Part shown: piece by piece, positions 1 through 10,291 of the stretch
Numbering within the stretch: position 1 is the first letter of the stretch
Layout: each line of letters opens with the position of its first letter
Assembly (NCBI GenBank): GCA_009859145.1
Contig: VRVR01000061.1
Location: 1 to 64,000, forward strand
Origin: Andalucia godoyi
Taxonomy: Eukaryota > Discoba > Jakobea > Jakobida > Andaluciidae
DNA: 64,000 nt
Reading direction: 5' to 3'
Translations under genes and position numbers: made by a program
Notes under the pieces: generated by a model
Seen by the model: only the letters and a program-made list of their open reading frames with translations
Database searches by the model: none
What the model was told of the DNA's origin: nothing

Positions 1-1129
1 TTCCAAAACAGCTGCACAAAACAAATTATGTCTCATGTACCTTTCTTCCGGAGGAAGATTCATGATGTACAGCACGGCAGGAGTGTACGAAAACGATGAA
101 TATTGAAAAGGTGAGGCACCGTCAATGAAGCAACCAAAAGAAACATTCAGCACTGACGAAGATCCAGAACAGTCTCCAACTTCGACGGTCTTGCGAAACT
201 CTGGATTCATCAGTCTCAGAGCCACGACACTGGCAATGTCAAAACAGACCACCTGTTTGAGAGGCTTGAGGGAATTCCACAAACAAGCACCGCAACGATC
301 ACATGTCAAGCTATGCTCTCTGGACAGGACAAGGACTTGCTGCGGGCACAGAAGATTTGGACAAACAGCGTATGTCGTTTTGCAAATCCGAAGAGACGGG
401 AAGTACTGCAAGGACTTTTCTAAAAACAGCCGCCGAACCGTTGCGGAGCTCGAAGGAATATGTTTCTTTTGCAAGAAAGTGTGGCTGAAATGGCACAGCT
501 TCAGTATGTTTTCCGAAGAGCGGAAAGACAACTTTGCATGCTTGCTCCTCATGGAGTACAGGCACGATAAGAAAATCATTTCCGGATCATCTTTGAGGAG
601 GTCCCATCTCCATGATTGAAGAGCAACTGAATGCTCGCTGTTTATGAAGACATCAGAGTCACTTCCATCGCTAACATTTTCGAACTGCTCAATCATGTTC
701 GAATCCTGCGTCGCGTCATTCATTTCAGCAAGAACTTCCTCAAAAGCAAATGTAAGACGCAAGCGTACGTCACGGGCAAGTCGCGACATCCTTGGATATT
801 CCGCTGTTACAGATTTCACGAACGATATTCCTAAATCAAAGTGACTGACTAGTGAATCGATAAACAAAATGTTATTTACTTGGCAAATTGAAAAAACTGC
901 CAGGGATGGGTTCGGTACGAATCCGAGAAAATGAAACATCAAATTCTGTGGGCTTGTGGTTCCCGCCAAATCCTACGGGCTCACACGCGTTCCGATTGAA
1001 ATTTGCAGCCAAAAAAGTTCGTGTCTCCACGACGTATTCCTGTACTCCCGTTGATTTCACAACACTATTCTTTTCCTTTCTTCTTCTTTTTGTTTCTTGA
1101 TCTATTGCAGGAAGTGCTTTCGCAGTCAT
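1..1129 (-). CDS. tnp2/CACTA-like transposase, partial (runs off left edge), one 49-bp intron
   Basis: Exon 1 is 1129-880 and exon 2 is 830 to the window edge, both on the minus strand. The intron 879-831 begins GTAAAT, ends TTTAG and is 49 bp. Splicing joins phase 1 cleanly and removes the TAA that otherwise ends exon 1. The visible part is 360 codons and has no stop inside the window. Exon 1 has a basic patch (KRRRKEK). Exon 2 has an acidic stretch, then paired cysteines (CPNLLC, CDRCGAC), then FIDGASPF and NLPPEERY near the edge. The Cys pairs followed by a 'DG..PF' and 'NLPPE.R' block are the layout I know from tnp2/CACTA-type transposases of protists, fungi and animals; the family call rests on these motifs. 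The catalytic region would lie beyond the edge, so integrity cannot be judged. The ATG lies 78 bp from that of the divergent plus-strand gene, suggesting a shared promoter. Confidence 0.65.
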
Positions 1130-1207
1130 TGTCCAAGTGTGAACTAGTCGTTTTTCTTTTGCAGATCATTCATAGGTTCCTGACGCTCCTGAGAATCATC
1201 AACAACC

Positions 1208-2642
1208 ATGAGCCACGTTGCTTTCCGACGGACGACAACCGCGGAACTCATGGCGCAAAAGCTGGACTACCTCGCCGAGACACTGGATCTTCTCGTTGAA
1301 AAATTCAACGTTCTTGAGGAAATGGTTCCCACGAAACTGGAACATCTTCGAACGTCCGTCAATCTCATTTGTGAAAAGCTGCACATCGAAGATCGAGCAG
1401 TCACACCAGGAATTCAGCAGGACGTCGCAGAGAGGCCGAAAAAGAAGTCGCGGTATGCTTTGCCTCTGAGCAGGCTACATCAAGTATGTGATTCTTCCTA
1501 GTTTTCAGACCAGAATTCACAACAAACTAACGAGGATGTTCAAAAAGAAAACTCTTGGAGAAATGGTTGTCGAATTTGTGCATCACCTGGGAAAGCCCTT
1601 GAATATTCTAGCGCTTGACAAGCTGAACTTGTCTTCCACGCTGCTTGACGAATGTGCAGTGCAGATGCAACGAGTGGATCCTGGTCACCCATACTTGGAG
1701 CAGGACATTCGTGCCTACGTCCGAACCAAACTTTCAAGATTGAAAGCGGACTGCCAAAACTGCCAATCAGGAGGAGCAAGGCAAGCCACGGACATCGAAG
1801 AGTTCTCAAAGAAATCCAGCAAGTTCAGTGCAAAATTTGTTTCAGTGTTGCAACGCGTGCAACTGGAAAACTGTGCACTGGAAGATGTCGGGGAGGATCA
1901 AGAGGAATTCACCAACCGTGAGAGTATTCTTGAAGGCAGCGATTTAGAAACTGATGCGCATGAGACTAACCCAGTGAGATATCCCATATCGTCAAGGGCC
2001 TTGTCAATCGCTTCGAACAGAGAGAGAGTGCAAATGACTCGAGTGTCAAACAATCCTTCAGTCGCGCAAGCTGCGTCATCAAGAATCCCAGCCAACTTAC
2101 CACGAGATGTTGAATCGGGAGCCAGTTCCTCCTGCTTTGGTATTTCCATTAGAGGCCATTCTCGCTCATCGGTGCAGGTGACGTCAAACCAAATACATGT
2201 TTCTTCTTCGACAACAAATACCAGAACAGAAGCCCAATGTGTCCAGCCAGGTGGAGGCGCTCTTTCCGCGTCGACGACCAGGCGAAGTTCATTACATCAT
2301 TCAAGGAGAGACGTTGTTCCTCTACATGGCCATGAGAATCCAATCATCAGCAATCCAACACGTTTGTCGATCATACAGTCTTCTGAAGATGTGGCATTGA
2401 TGGTCAGGAATCGACTGCCCAGAACAAAGAGTGCCGGTTCTGAATCTTTGGTGCCTCCTGTGCCAAAGGACGACCTGACAGCGGAACACATCGAGTTTCG
2501 AATATTGGAGTTGGAAAAGGATTGCCAGGAAATTCGAAAACAAAAGGAAGAGCAAATTGCGGAACTGAAAAAAAGGATTCAAGAAGAAGCGGGTCCAAAT
2601 ACGGCAGTTGCGCTGCCGACTGAAGAGCCAAAAAGTTTGTGA
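1208..2642 (+). CDS. Coiled-coil protein, possible transposon accessory, one 49-bp intron
   Basis: Exon 1 is 1208-1452 and exon 2 is 1502-2642; the intron begins GTATGC, ends CCTAG and is 49 bp. Splicing gives a 461-aa protein and keeps the frame across the phase 2 junction. The start ATG has a good context (ACCATGA). The N-terminus is a helical/coiled segment (about residues 10-70), then a basic patch (KKKSR) and a helical block containing TLGEMVVEF. A long Ser/Thr/Arg-rich low-complexity middle follows, and a charged coil lies near the C-terminus (about 430-455). I do not recognise the family. It is divergent from the transposase with under 80 bp between starts, so an accessory role in a mobile element is an inference. 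An alternative acceptor (CAG at 1506-1508) would leave a 25-bp intron from the GTATGT at 1484. A further 3' exon after 2700 is also possible. Confidence 0.5.
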
Positions 2643-2831
2643 CCAACAAGATGTACATCAGGAAGACTAATTAAAAAAAAGTTGCTCAGCATGATGCATA
2701 GGTGATGTGGAACACGCGAAAGAAGTGCACTATTTGGTGCGATTGTGGCGTCACCGTGTATACCCAGAGCACGCTTTGGTGATGCCTGCATGTGGTAGAG
2801 TAAAAGAAAATGATGACGACTTGGTGATGTA

Positions 2832-3209
2832 ATGGTGAGATTTTTATTCAATAGTGATCCCACATGGAGCAGCGAAACGTCTGAGTGGACATTCTATGAT
2901 GGATGCGACAGATCGGGCACAATGTTCGGACATACCATGGACTCTGTGTTCCATGATGCTTTCCAGGCAGTCGGTCGAACAAAGCATGAAGTATGCCAGC
3001 TTTTGTATATCAGGCGGGATGCATGCCATGCACAAGTAGAAATTCCCATGATTCAGAGGGTGGACGGCCTTTCCGCAAGCTCTGTTGAGTGGGCAATCGC
3101 CCTCCGTAACCTTGCAAGGCAAAAAGCAGAACGTCGAGCCGAAGCAAACGTTGGTTCGTCGAAGAAGAAGAGGACGGCAGATTCAGATGCTATCGTCATC
3201 GATGATTAA
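2832..3209 (+). CDS. Small unknown protein with NLS-like and SIM-like tail
   Basis: The 125-aa frame opens with ATG at 2832. It has a Trp/Tyr-containing N-terminal segment (SEWTFYDG) and a mixed alpha/beta body. The C-terminus combines a basic KKKRT patch with an acidic AIVIDD end, resembling a nuclear localisation signal next to a SUMO-interacting motif. The tail looks like a genuine protein end rather than a random frame. Trp spacing and a PMIQR segment faintly recall WWE domains, but I would not call one. A preceding exon is possible: a GT donor near 2795 and the CAATAG acceptor ending at 2852 would splice an upstream frame in phase. It lies downstream of and co-oriented with the coiled-coil gene and may belong to the same mobile unit. 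Confidence 0.35.
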   Translation: MVRFLFNSDPTWSSETSEWTFYDGCDRSGTMFGHTMDSVFHDAFQAVGRTKHEVCQLLYIRRDACHAQVEIPMIQRVDGLSASSVEWAIALRNLARQKAERRAEANVGSSKKKRTADSDAIVIDD

Positions 3210-4606
3210 AAATGTGACTTTGCGAGAAAACGATAAATGTTGTTTGGTTTGTGTTCCTTTATTAATAGGAAGCTTGCGTCACTTGATGCAGCATGCTGTG
3301 GAGTGTGTTTCAAACATTTTGGACTTTAAGGGGCCACCTGAGCACGTCTCCCAAATTTCCTGCGCTTTTCGCCTTTTGCTCCATAAACATGATACCAGCT
3401 GCGTGAACTGACGAACCTGCACCTGAATGTGAAATGATCAGAGTGTTTTTCGCTCTATCAGTTTGCTCGGGGACATGCTTCTTTTCACACACGGAATCAG
3501 ACGAACACGAAGGACTCAACGCCCGATGCGGATCAAAAACACGTAGTGAATATCCGCTGTTCCGCACTGGTGATAATTCATTAGAATGCTTGCAAAATGA
3601 AGACATTTTGCTTCGATCCTCACGTACACACGGACCAGAGGCTTTGCTCTGCATCACACAGCATGCAATGTAATTCGACAGACACGGATGACTGAGGCAT
3701 TTGAAGAATAAACAGTAAATTAGTGTACATAATTTCTCAGAAAGTTAATTCCGAACTGCTATTAAATTTGGAAAGTTCTGGTGCGACAGAAGTCTGCGAG
3801 CTGCTTCGCTGTCAACTTTCCTGAAGACAAAACAGCGTGATCTGTCGAACAACGTCTTTCAAGAAACACGCAGCATCATGAAACTCCAGAACACACTATT
3901 GAACAGAAATCGCGAAGGAATACAAACAGTTGGAAAGAAGAACCTTCAAATTGTCAATTTAAATTTCGAATGTGCTTCGCATTGGCGTCGATCAGAAACG
4001 TCTCCGATGCCATCCAACAAAAACACAAAAAAATCAAAATACGAGTTCACCTGCGTAGTAAGATGGATAGACAATTTGTTGATGTACAAAGAGCCGACAC
4101 AGGTCAGTTTCCAGGTGCAATACCTCGACTTTGTCGTTCGATGTCGGTTGGAAACCGATCGACATGCACGACAGGCACAGTAGCCAAAATGTTGCTAGGT
4201 GAAACATCCGAAACATGCAACCTGTTACTTTGCTGGCAGGAGCATAACAGCTGGCAGCCAACGGATCTCGCGAAAGTCAGGCGAGCAACATTTCATTGCA
4301 CTTCTTTTCAATTCGTTTTCTTCTGCAATTGATGATTCGAGCGACACAAACCCGCAGTTTCTCTTGCGTTCTCTTGCGTCTGAATGCTCGAAGTCAACAG
4401 GAAGTGAAAATGAAGCGCTCACCATCACAGGGAAATGACCCGACAATGACCCGACCTGCATAATAAGCTGATGACAACCTTCCAGGCCTCCCTTTTCCCT
4501 TTGGGCATCGTTCCTTTCGTTCTCCGACAACGAGTTTAATTCTCTTAGATAATAGCATTGAGCGAACGTACCTTGTTCTTCTTGTTTACATATTTGTCGA
4601 ACACTC
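3210..4606 (+). other. Intergenic, no convincing gene
   Basis: About 1.4 kb of fairly AT-rich sequence holding only short frames without recognisable motifs on either strand. I see no RNA gene or clear repeat. Decayed transposon sequence is possible, but nothing visible shows it. Confidence 0.4.
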
Positions 4607-6589
4607 ATGACAGACGTTCTACGTTATTTTACCGACGTTAAGGAGTTTCCTTTCAATGAGGTCACGTTAATGGAGGAAGATGCCCTTGTTGACGATTTGC
4701 TCCAGCAGTTTTGTCACTCCTTGTGGACGGAGCTTATGGCGGTGACTAAAAAAGCAATTCACACTGCCATCGTAAAAAGGGTGAGGGATATTTCGATTTC
4801 TTTGACGAAATCAAGTGTGGATGATACATTTATTTTGGAAGAGAATAAGAAATCGCTCGAAGATCAAGTCCAGAGTCTACAGCACTTTTTTTCTCTTCTT
4901 TTGGAATCGAAAAATGACGATGATATTCCGACGTATTCGATGGCGCTTCTTGCTCTTGTGCGCTATAACGAATTAGCTAAGAGTGAGACAGTTCCTTGCG
5001 TGGGGTCTTTAGTGCCTTTAGCAAACTTGGTCCTCAATGTACCGCCAAACAGTCGTGACTTTTTCATCCTGCAGTGTGCGTTTGCATCTTCGTTGTTTCG
5101 TTTGGGATATCAAGATGCCGTTCAAAATAATTTCCTTTCGCTGAAATTCAAAGATTTCGTTTTTGCTCACTGGTCAACCTTTTCTGTTCAAGAAAACGAT
5201 GTTTCCTTTTGTTTTGTCGCTCATTTTTTCAAACGTTTGTTGCGGTTCGAACGGTACCTATACAAATCCCACATTCCAGCTGCAGATGTTTCCATTTTTG
5301 TACAGGATTATCTTCTGTCCCGTACTCCAGATATGTCATCCTCGGCTTTCAATGCCCTACTGGGCTGCTGTTTGTTTGGACTGCATATCATTCGACGGGA
5401 AACTGTTGGTAAGAAGAACGAGCTTGAATTTGTCCGTAATTCCATTTGGGAATTGCTAAATAACGTTGTTCAGTCGAATGTGAATCAGATGGATGCAGTT
5501 GGAATGCTCTATTTTGTGAATACTCTGTGTTTGGTGCTCTCCCCATATCCTGGACGTAAGTGGCCGAAAGATTTGCAAACACTTTTCTACAAGACAAACG
5601 TCAAATGTTGTCGCCTATTTGTACAAGCTTCCATCGGCAGGGATTTCACCACATTCTGGTCGTGGTTGTTCACTGTGTTGTCGGACGGTCTTTTCAAGTG
5701 CGAAGATGATGTGTTAACATCGAAGATTTCTTCGTCGACCATGCGGCTGATAAACTTGGTCATGCGCGTTGAAAATGACCGTGACCCTGGAAAGGGTACG
5801 CTGTTTTTCTTGCAATTCGGCCTGCTTCCCGGATTGGAAGCGTTTCGTCGTCTGTCAGCGTTTACCGGCATAGAGAGAGAGTATATGCTCGACGTAGACG
5901 AATGTTTAACGACACTGCGAAGCTCAGCGAAAGATGCTTCTGCGAAAATGCTTCTTGGTGTTGCTAGTGATATGCTTGATGATGGATTACACTATGCTGA
6001 GATTTTGCGGTTTTCATTAACAAACTCTGAAGATCCCCCAGAGTGCCACGCTGACGAAGAGGATGCCAAGTTTTCCTCACGTCTTTCCACTTGGCTGACT
6101 GCTGTTGTGGGATTGAATGCATTTCCTGCTCGAGTTCTGTCGACTTGTTTTGCTCAGTTTTCCAAGGATCCTGGCATCGGAACTTCGAAGTTTGACGTAA
6201 TCCATGTATTATGCTGGTTAGTTGGTGCAGGGAGTACTAACCCGTGTGATTTTGTGCAGGACAGCCTTGACGATGAAGTGGAGTGCACACTTCGGTCTTT
6301 GGTGCGTAATCCGCAAGATGTTGATGAATACGCTGACCAGCCTCTTGATGCTTCCAGTTTTACTGTTGCACGTCGCTTACTCTTGAATGTGAAACGAATG
6401 GAAATCTCTCTTCCTGTTCTATCTCGCTTTGAAGGGAAAGTTGTGATAGAATGGGGCGATGATGTGTTCACAATCAATGCCGATAATACTGTGACAGGCT
6501 GGGTAGATAATGTTTCCTACGGCTGTGCTCCAGAAGGAGAGTTCTGGAAGTTCATTGTGAAGTTCGGTGTTGGCCGGTTAGATCCCTAG
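4607..6589 (+). CDS. Large unknown helical protein
   Basis: A single uninterrupted frame encodes 660 aa from ATG 4607. It is predominantly helical with many Leu/Phe-rich segments, which recalls alpha-solenoid or HEAT-like proteins, but I see no diagnostic motif. The C-terminal part (about 600-655) looks like a small beta-rich unit (FEGKVVIEWGDDVF). There is no signal peptide and no obvious membrane segment. Codon use is more AT-rich than in the genes right of 9 kb, as is the whole left 7 kb. The ATG overlaps a palindromic TCATGA, so a minus-strand frame also begins there; that frame has no supporting features. The reading length makes the gene itself secure; the function is unknown. Confidence 0.8.
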   Translation: MTDVLRYFTDVKEFPFNEVTLMEEDALVDDLLQQFCHSLWTELMAVTKKAIHTAIVKRVRDISISLTKSSVDDTFILEENKKSLEDQVQSLQHFFSLLLESKNDDDIPTYSMALLALVRYNELAKSETVPCVGSLVPLANLVLNVPPNSRDFFILQCAFASSLFRLGYQDAVQNNFLSLKFKDFVFAHWSTFSVQENDVSFCFVAHFFKRLLRFERYLYKSHIPAADVSIFVQDYLLSRTPDMSSSAFNALLGCCLFGLHIIRRETVGKKNELEFVRNSIWELLNNVVQSNVNQMDAVGMLYFVNTLCLVLSPYPGRKWPKDLQTLFYKTNVKCCRLFVQASIGRDFTTFWSWLFTVLSDGLFKCEDDVLTSKISSSTMRLINLVMRVENDRDPGKGTLFFLQFGLLPGLEAFRRLSAFTGIEREYMLDVDECLTTLRSSAKDASAKMLLGVASDMLDDGLHYAEILRFSLTNSEDPPECHADEEDAKFSSRLSTWLTAVVGLNAFPARVLSTCFAQFSKDPGIGTSKFDVIHVLCWLVGAGSTNPCDFVQDSLDDEVECTLRSLVRNPQDVDEYADQPLDASSFTVARRLLLNVKRMEISLPVLSRFEGKVVIEWGDDVFTINADNTVTGWVDNVSYGCAPEGEFWKFIVKFGVGRLDP

Positions 6590-6795
6590 ATATGGAAAGA
6601 CGCAGGGGAGTGAAATGTGTTGAAGAAGTAAAGGTTTGATACGTTTATCGCAAAAGTTACTGGCAATAGTAGTGACACGTCGCAACCGCAGCATTATTGT
6701 AAATCAGATTGTCATCATGGAATCTTGCAATGAAATTGATTTCATCACTCAAAATTAACAAGACATGATTGTTTTTGAAACACATACCAACAAAA

Positions 6796-7206
6796 TCACG
6801 CCGGATAGACAGCAAGGCTTCTCAAGGCAATCGAAACCTTCTTAATAACCACGTTTTCCGGATCAGTTGAGTTTTGAAACCAATGACCACATCCGATTCC
6901 AGTGTGCGATGGAAGGTCCCGAGACGGACGATGAACAACTGCGAAGTTCTGCGAACGACATGCGCCAGCTACCATTCGAGCAGCTCCATTGCCTTTCTCT
7001 CTACCCCTCGTAACTTGATTGAAAAGCGAAACGGCAGACGCTGCAGAGTTGATCATATCTGAGCGGAAAACAGACAAGTGATAATTGTCGGCAATGTCTC
7101 CTGGATTTAATACGAACGCGGTGGCTCTGAGTGTTCCAGAATTAGAGAAATGCGAAGGTTTTGTAATACGAAAAATTAGGGTAGAATCTGCAACAGGGGT
7201 TGTCAT
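6796..7206 (-). CDS. Small protein resembling a bacterial uncharacterised family
   Basis: Starting at ATG 7206 the product is 136 aa. The frame is open further upstream to about 7335 but without another ATG, so a 5' exon cannot be excluded. Spaced motifs FRITKPSHFSN, ATAFVLNP and LSVFRSD, then GR and a His-containing IGCGHW segment, match from memory the pattern of short bacterial hypothetical proteins that begin 'TRF..-.SHF', continue 'AF.P..-LSVFR' and close with 'H..I.GWP'. No function is known to me for that family. If the match is right, a bacterial origin is plausible. The gene is convergent with the 4607 gene and about 390 bp downstream of the cathepsin B gene on the same strand. Family assignment is tentative. 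Confidence 0.45.
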   Translation of the reverse strand: MTTPVADSTLIFRITKPSHFSNSGTLRATAFVLNPGDIADNYHLSVFRSDMINSAASAVSLFNQVTRGREKGNGAARMVAGACRSQNFAVVHRPSRDLPSHTGIGCGHWFQNSTDPENVVIKKVSIALRSLAVYPA

Positions 7207-7595
7207 AATGTTGTCCGTCAGAACTGCATGGATAGGATTGCAACAAATCTTTAGAAAGAACCGAGAAGCAAACGAGGCAGTGCGAAATCCATGGTCATCA
7301 ATGGCAGGCAAGCTCAACTGTCGAACATGTTTGCGTCAAGCACACTCATCTATCCTCATTTGAAGCTAGACAACTGCAATTTTGTTGCAGGTTTCATTTA
7401 TCGAATGTGAACTCCTACAGACATGCCGGTCGGAAACTGTTCGTCACTGCTACAGTGTTCGCGAGTGTAGTGACAGAAGAACTGTTTCATCTCACTGATG
7501 ATGGTGACAACGATTAAGGCACAATGTGCGATATCGGAACGAGTGACGAATAATAAGAGGACATCGTGATGAATGATATCTGGGGCAGATTTTAC
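7207..7595 (-). other. Intergenic between small protein and cathepsin B
   Basis: 390 bp containing the 3' flank of the cathepsin B gene and the possible leader or missing 5' exon of the small minus-strand gene. No repeat or RNA gene is seen. Confidence 0.4.
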
Positions 7596-8685
7596 TTAAA
7601 CCTTGGCAAGTCCAGCGACGACCTCGGATTCGATACCGCACTCGTTCTTTCCACGAAGAATGCGGAAGTATCCGTTCTCACCCCATGACGTGTTCCACGA
7701 GTTCTTGATGATCCAGTACGGAACGTTGTTCTCAACTCCCCATCCAATCATCTCGACGGCATGGCCTCCCAAAAACTGACCAGACTTGTGCTGGTAGATT
7801 CCCGACTTGTAGTGTGCAAAGTCCTCATAGACAGAGAAGGCAACGGTAACAGGACCGTGCGTCTGGATTTCTGTCTGGATCTTGGCAACGTTCGAGGAGA
7901 TGCCGTATGAAGAAGCTGCATAGTAGAGGGTGTAGGGCGACGAGTCCTTGCAGGTTTTTGCAGTGTTGCAGGCAGGGGTCGGTTCCTCGGAACATCCAGG
8001 GTGCTGGCATGTTCCCATTTCAGATGGATAACACGGCTCCGAAGGAGAGCCGTTCTGGCTGAGCCAATCCCAGGCAGCGGAAGGATATCCTCCATCGCAG
8101 GATCCAGCAGAAGAGCACGAAACAAGGTCCTGGGAGCAGACCTGAACAGTGTTCTGACCCTTGGACTGGATGCAGAAACGGTCCGACAAGGTTTCCACAG
8201 TGCTCACAGCCCAGCACGATCCACAATGTCTAGCATTCGAAACGAACAGTGAGTGATACTATAAAACACAATGCAGTGCAGTGCAATGCACTTCAAACCA
8301 AAGCACAGGATTAATGGGAAGGAGAGGGAAAAGAAGAGAGAAAAGGGATTCGGCAGAGTGCTAAAGACACATACCCTTGGTCACGGACTGCGCCAACGCA
8401 GTTGGGAGTCTGTTGACGCCAGTCAAAAGAGGTCGGGATGTCTTTGAGGGTGATCGGGTCGACGATGGGAAGACCGTGTTCTCCGTTGGTCAAACGAGAT
8501 CCGAGGAGCTTCTTGAACTGTGAAACAGACATTCCTTCCAAACGATCGTTGCGTCCAGCAGTCCAAGTCGACTGCGTGTCCGCGTTGAGCTCGGCAACAC
8601 GCGCATCATTCAAAATGCGGTCCGAGTCAGAGAGTGCGAATGCAACTGCACTGAGTGCAACAACCAACACAATGGCCTTAATCAT
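7596..8685 (-). CDS. Cathepsin B-like cysteine protease, one intron
   Basis: Exon 1 is 8685-8375 and exon 2 is 8229-7596; the 145-bp intron starts GTATGT and ends GCTAG. The spliced product is 314 aa. A signal peptide (MIKAIVLVVALSAVAFA) is followed by a propeptide and the mature enzyme. The junction restores the catalytic Cys motif (DQG then HCGSCWAV), and the His and Asn motifs HAVEMIGWG and NSWNTSWG are present. The C-terminus CGIESEVVAG is typical of cathepsin B. The occluding loop is present (CYPSEMGTCQHPGC), but the second of the usual adjacent His residues is Pro, which may weaken dipeptidyl-carboxypeptidase activity. Expected role: lysosomal or phagosomal protein digestion. Confidence 0.95.
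8230..8374 (-). other. Spliceosomal intron of the cathepsin B gene
   Basis: 145 bp, donor GTATGT, acceptor GCTAG. Removing it joins the pro-enzyme to the catalytic Cys exon in frame, so it is well supported by homology. Confidence 0.93.
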
Positions 8686-9514
8686 GTTTCTTGCTCTTTT
8701 CCCAGTAAGAGTTGAGCAAATCGGAAAAGAAAGAAGAAGAAAAAATGGAGAGTGACAAGAAGAAGAGGGAAGAGCAGTGGTGCGATGAGGGACAAAACGG
8801 CTGACAAGCACGGATGAGAGGTCGCCGCACAAAAAGTGCCCGACACAGTCTACTCGTCCATTGAGCGTAGCGCATAGATGCACGCAAAAAACCCTAAACC
8901 CACACAAAACAAAGATAAAAATTGCACAAACTCGCCTTGATTGGAAAGCACTCATCTACAGTACGTCGACTCTGCCACAGCGACAGATCTGCGGCGATGC
9001 ACGCTTTCTCCAACCGCTAGCCAAAACATGCATCATTATTGATCCAAAGAGTCATCGCTTCTTCTTGCTGCTCTCGGCCTCCGACGAGAGGGGGATCAAC
9101 GGGTTGCTTGGTTCTCGCTATCTTCGGGGCATGGCCGGTTTGAGTTTGTCGGGAAGATCCCTCTTTGGAGGCATGAGATGTTTTGTCTCTGATGAGGAGG
9201 TGCTGCTTGAGGGTTCGATAGTAAGGAACAAACAAACAGAAGGAATAATGAGAGGAAAGTGAAAGAATGAAGAAAATTTTGGACTTGACTACGGTAAGAA
9301 AAATCGTGTCAAATAGGGTTGGTGCAAACAGACTTCCATTTATGATGCTGTTTTGTTTGATGTTTAGCGCTCATCCACAACACAGTCGATCGTGCACGTT
9401 ACTTTTCTCGTATTGCATTTTGGTTCTGCTCTTTTTTTTGTTGCTGCTTTTTTTAAATTTTTTTCGAGTTCAACCTACAGCAGTAGGAGCAGGGAAGGGA
9501 GAGAGGAATATTTC
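8686..9514 (+). other. Intergenic with a copy of the dispersed repeat
   Basis: About 830 bp between the divergent cathepsin B and RidA genes. It contains repeat copy A (9081-9305). The last part before the RidA start is T-rich. Confidence 0.6.
9081..9305 (+). repeat. Dispersed repeat, copy A
   Basis: Begins CGACGAGAGGGGGATCAACG and ends near GACTTGACTACGGTA. It aligns along its length with 58218-58405 (copy B) at roughly 80% by eye, with small indels such as an extra GATGAGGAGGT-like insert. The right half also matches copy C at 53.4-53.5 kb on the other strand. Confidence 0.8.
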
Positions 9515-9985
9515 ATGGACGGACCAGCATCTGTAGTCAAGACAGAAGGGAAAAATGGCACGTCGTACATTTTGAAAGACGCTGCGCAGGGCTACGCGCA
9601 GTATCCGCATGCACGAGTCGTGAATGGAATGATCCATGTCTCTGGAATTTCATGCCGGCGTCCTGATAACACGCATGCTGGCGTTGCAGTTGATCCTGTG
9701 ACGGGCGAAAAAAAGCTTGATGCTGCGGTGCAGTCTCGAGCGGTTCTCGAGAACATTGAGCGCATCCTCAAGGCCGTCCACCCGCATGCGTGTCTGCGCG
9801 AGCATGCCGTGGAGATGGTTGTGTTTCTCGTTGACATGCAGGACTATCAGGCGATGAATGCTGTGTACAACGAATTCTTTCCAGAGGCGGCACACGGACC
9901 GTCGCGCACCACCGTGGCCGTCAAACAACTCCCGCATCCCAATCTTCTTGTCGAAATGAAGTGCACAGCCGTTCTCCCTCAGTGA
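9515..9985 (+). CDS. RidA/YjgF family protein, candidate 2-aminomuconate deaminase
   Basis: 156 aa from ATG 9515; upstream in-frame codons are low-complexity leader. The fold signature of the RidA/YER057c/UK114 family is present: an N-terminal MIHVSGISC strand, a helix with NIERILKAV, and the C-terminal block RTTVAVKQLPHPNLLVEM whose Arg corresponds to the substrate-binding Arg of RidA. In bacteria a RidA-family enzyme (NbaF/AmnD type) deaminates 2-aminomuconate after ACMSD and the semialdehyde dehydrogenase. Here the gene sits next to exactly those two enzymes, so 2-aminomuconate deaminase is favoured over generic imine deaminase. That assignment is inference from context. No targeting peptide is evident. 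It is convergent with the ACMSD gene. Confidence 0.85.
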   Translation: MDGPASVVKTEGKNGTSYILKDAAQGYAQYPHARVVNGMIHVSGISCRRPDNTHAGVAVDPVTGEKKLDAAVQSRAVLENIERILKAVHPHACLREHAVEMVVFLVDMQDYQAMNAVYNEFFPEAAHGPSRTTVAVKQLPHPNLLVEMKCTAVLPQ

Positions 9986-10291
9986 GTCCAGTCCTCCCCG
10001 TAGCACTCCAAACAAAACACCAGTTTGCGTACGGATGCATTTTCCAGTCAGCTGTGCGTACTAGAAGCCTAGCACCGCCTTGTCGTCGCTTCTGCGGTCC
10101 CGGGCTATGTTAGATTCCCGATAAGCAGCAAAACGGATGAGTGCGTGCAGGGTGTGATACTGCGACCGGGAGCGCGAGAAGCGTAAAAAAATAAAAATAA
10201 AATACAATGTGTACGAACTACGCAGGCTACGGAGGCATTACAAGTTACGCACGGGCGGAGAAGGGGAAAAGGATCACTAACAGAAGAAAGA
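9986..10291 (+). other. Convergent 3' intergenic
   Basis: About 300 bp between the RidA and ACMSD stop codons. No distinct element is visible. Confidence 0.5.

Noticed and set aside
125-619. 164-codon plus-strand frame
   Set aside because: It is the antisense of the minus-strand transposase exon, which has family motifs and continues past the window edge.
4225-4608. Minus-strand 127-codon frame overlapping the 4607 start
   Set aside because: No motifs; it lies in the likely promoter and leader of the 660-aa gene.
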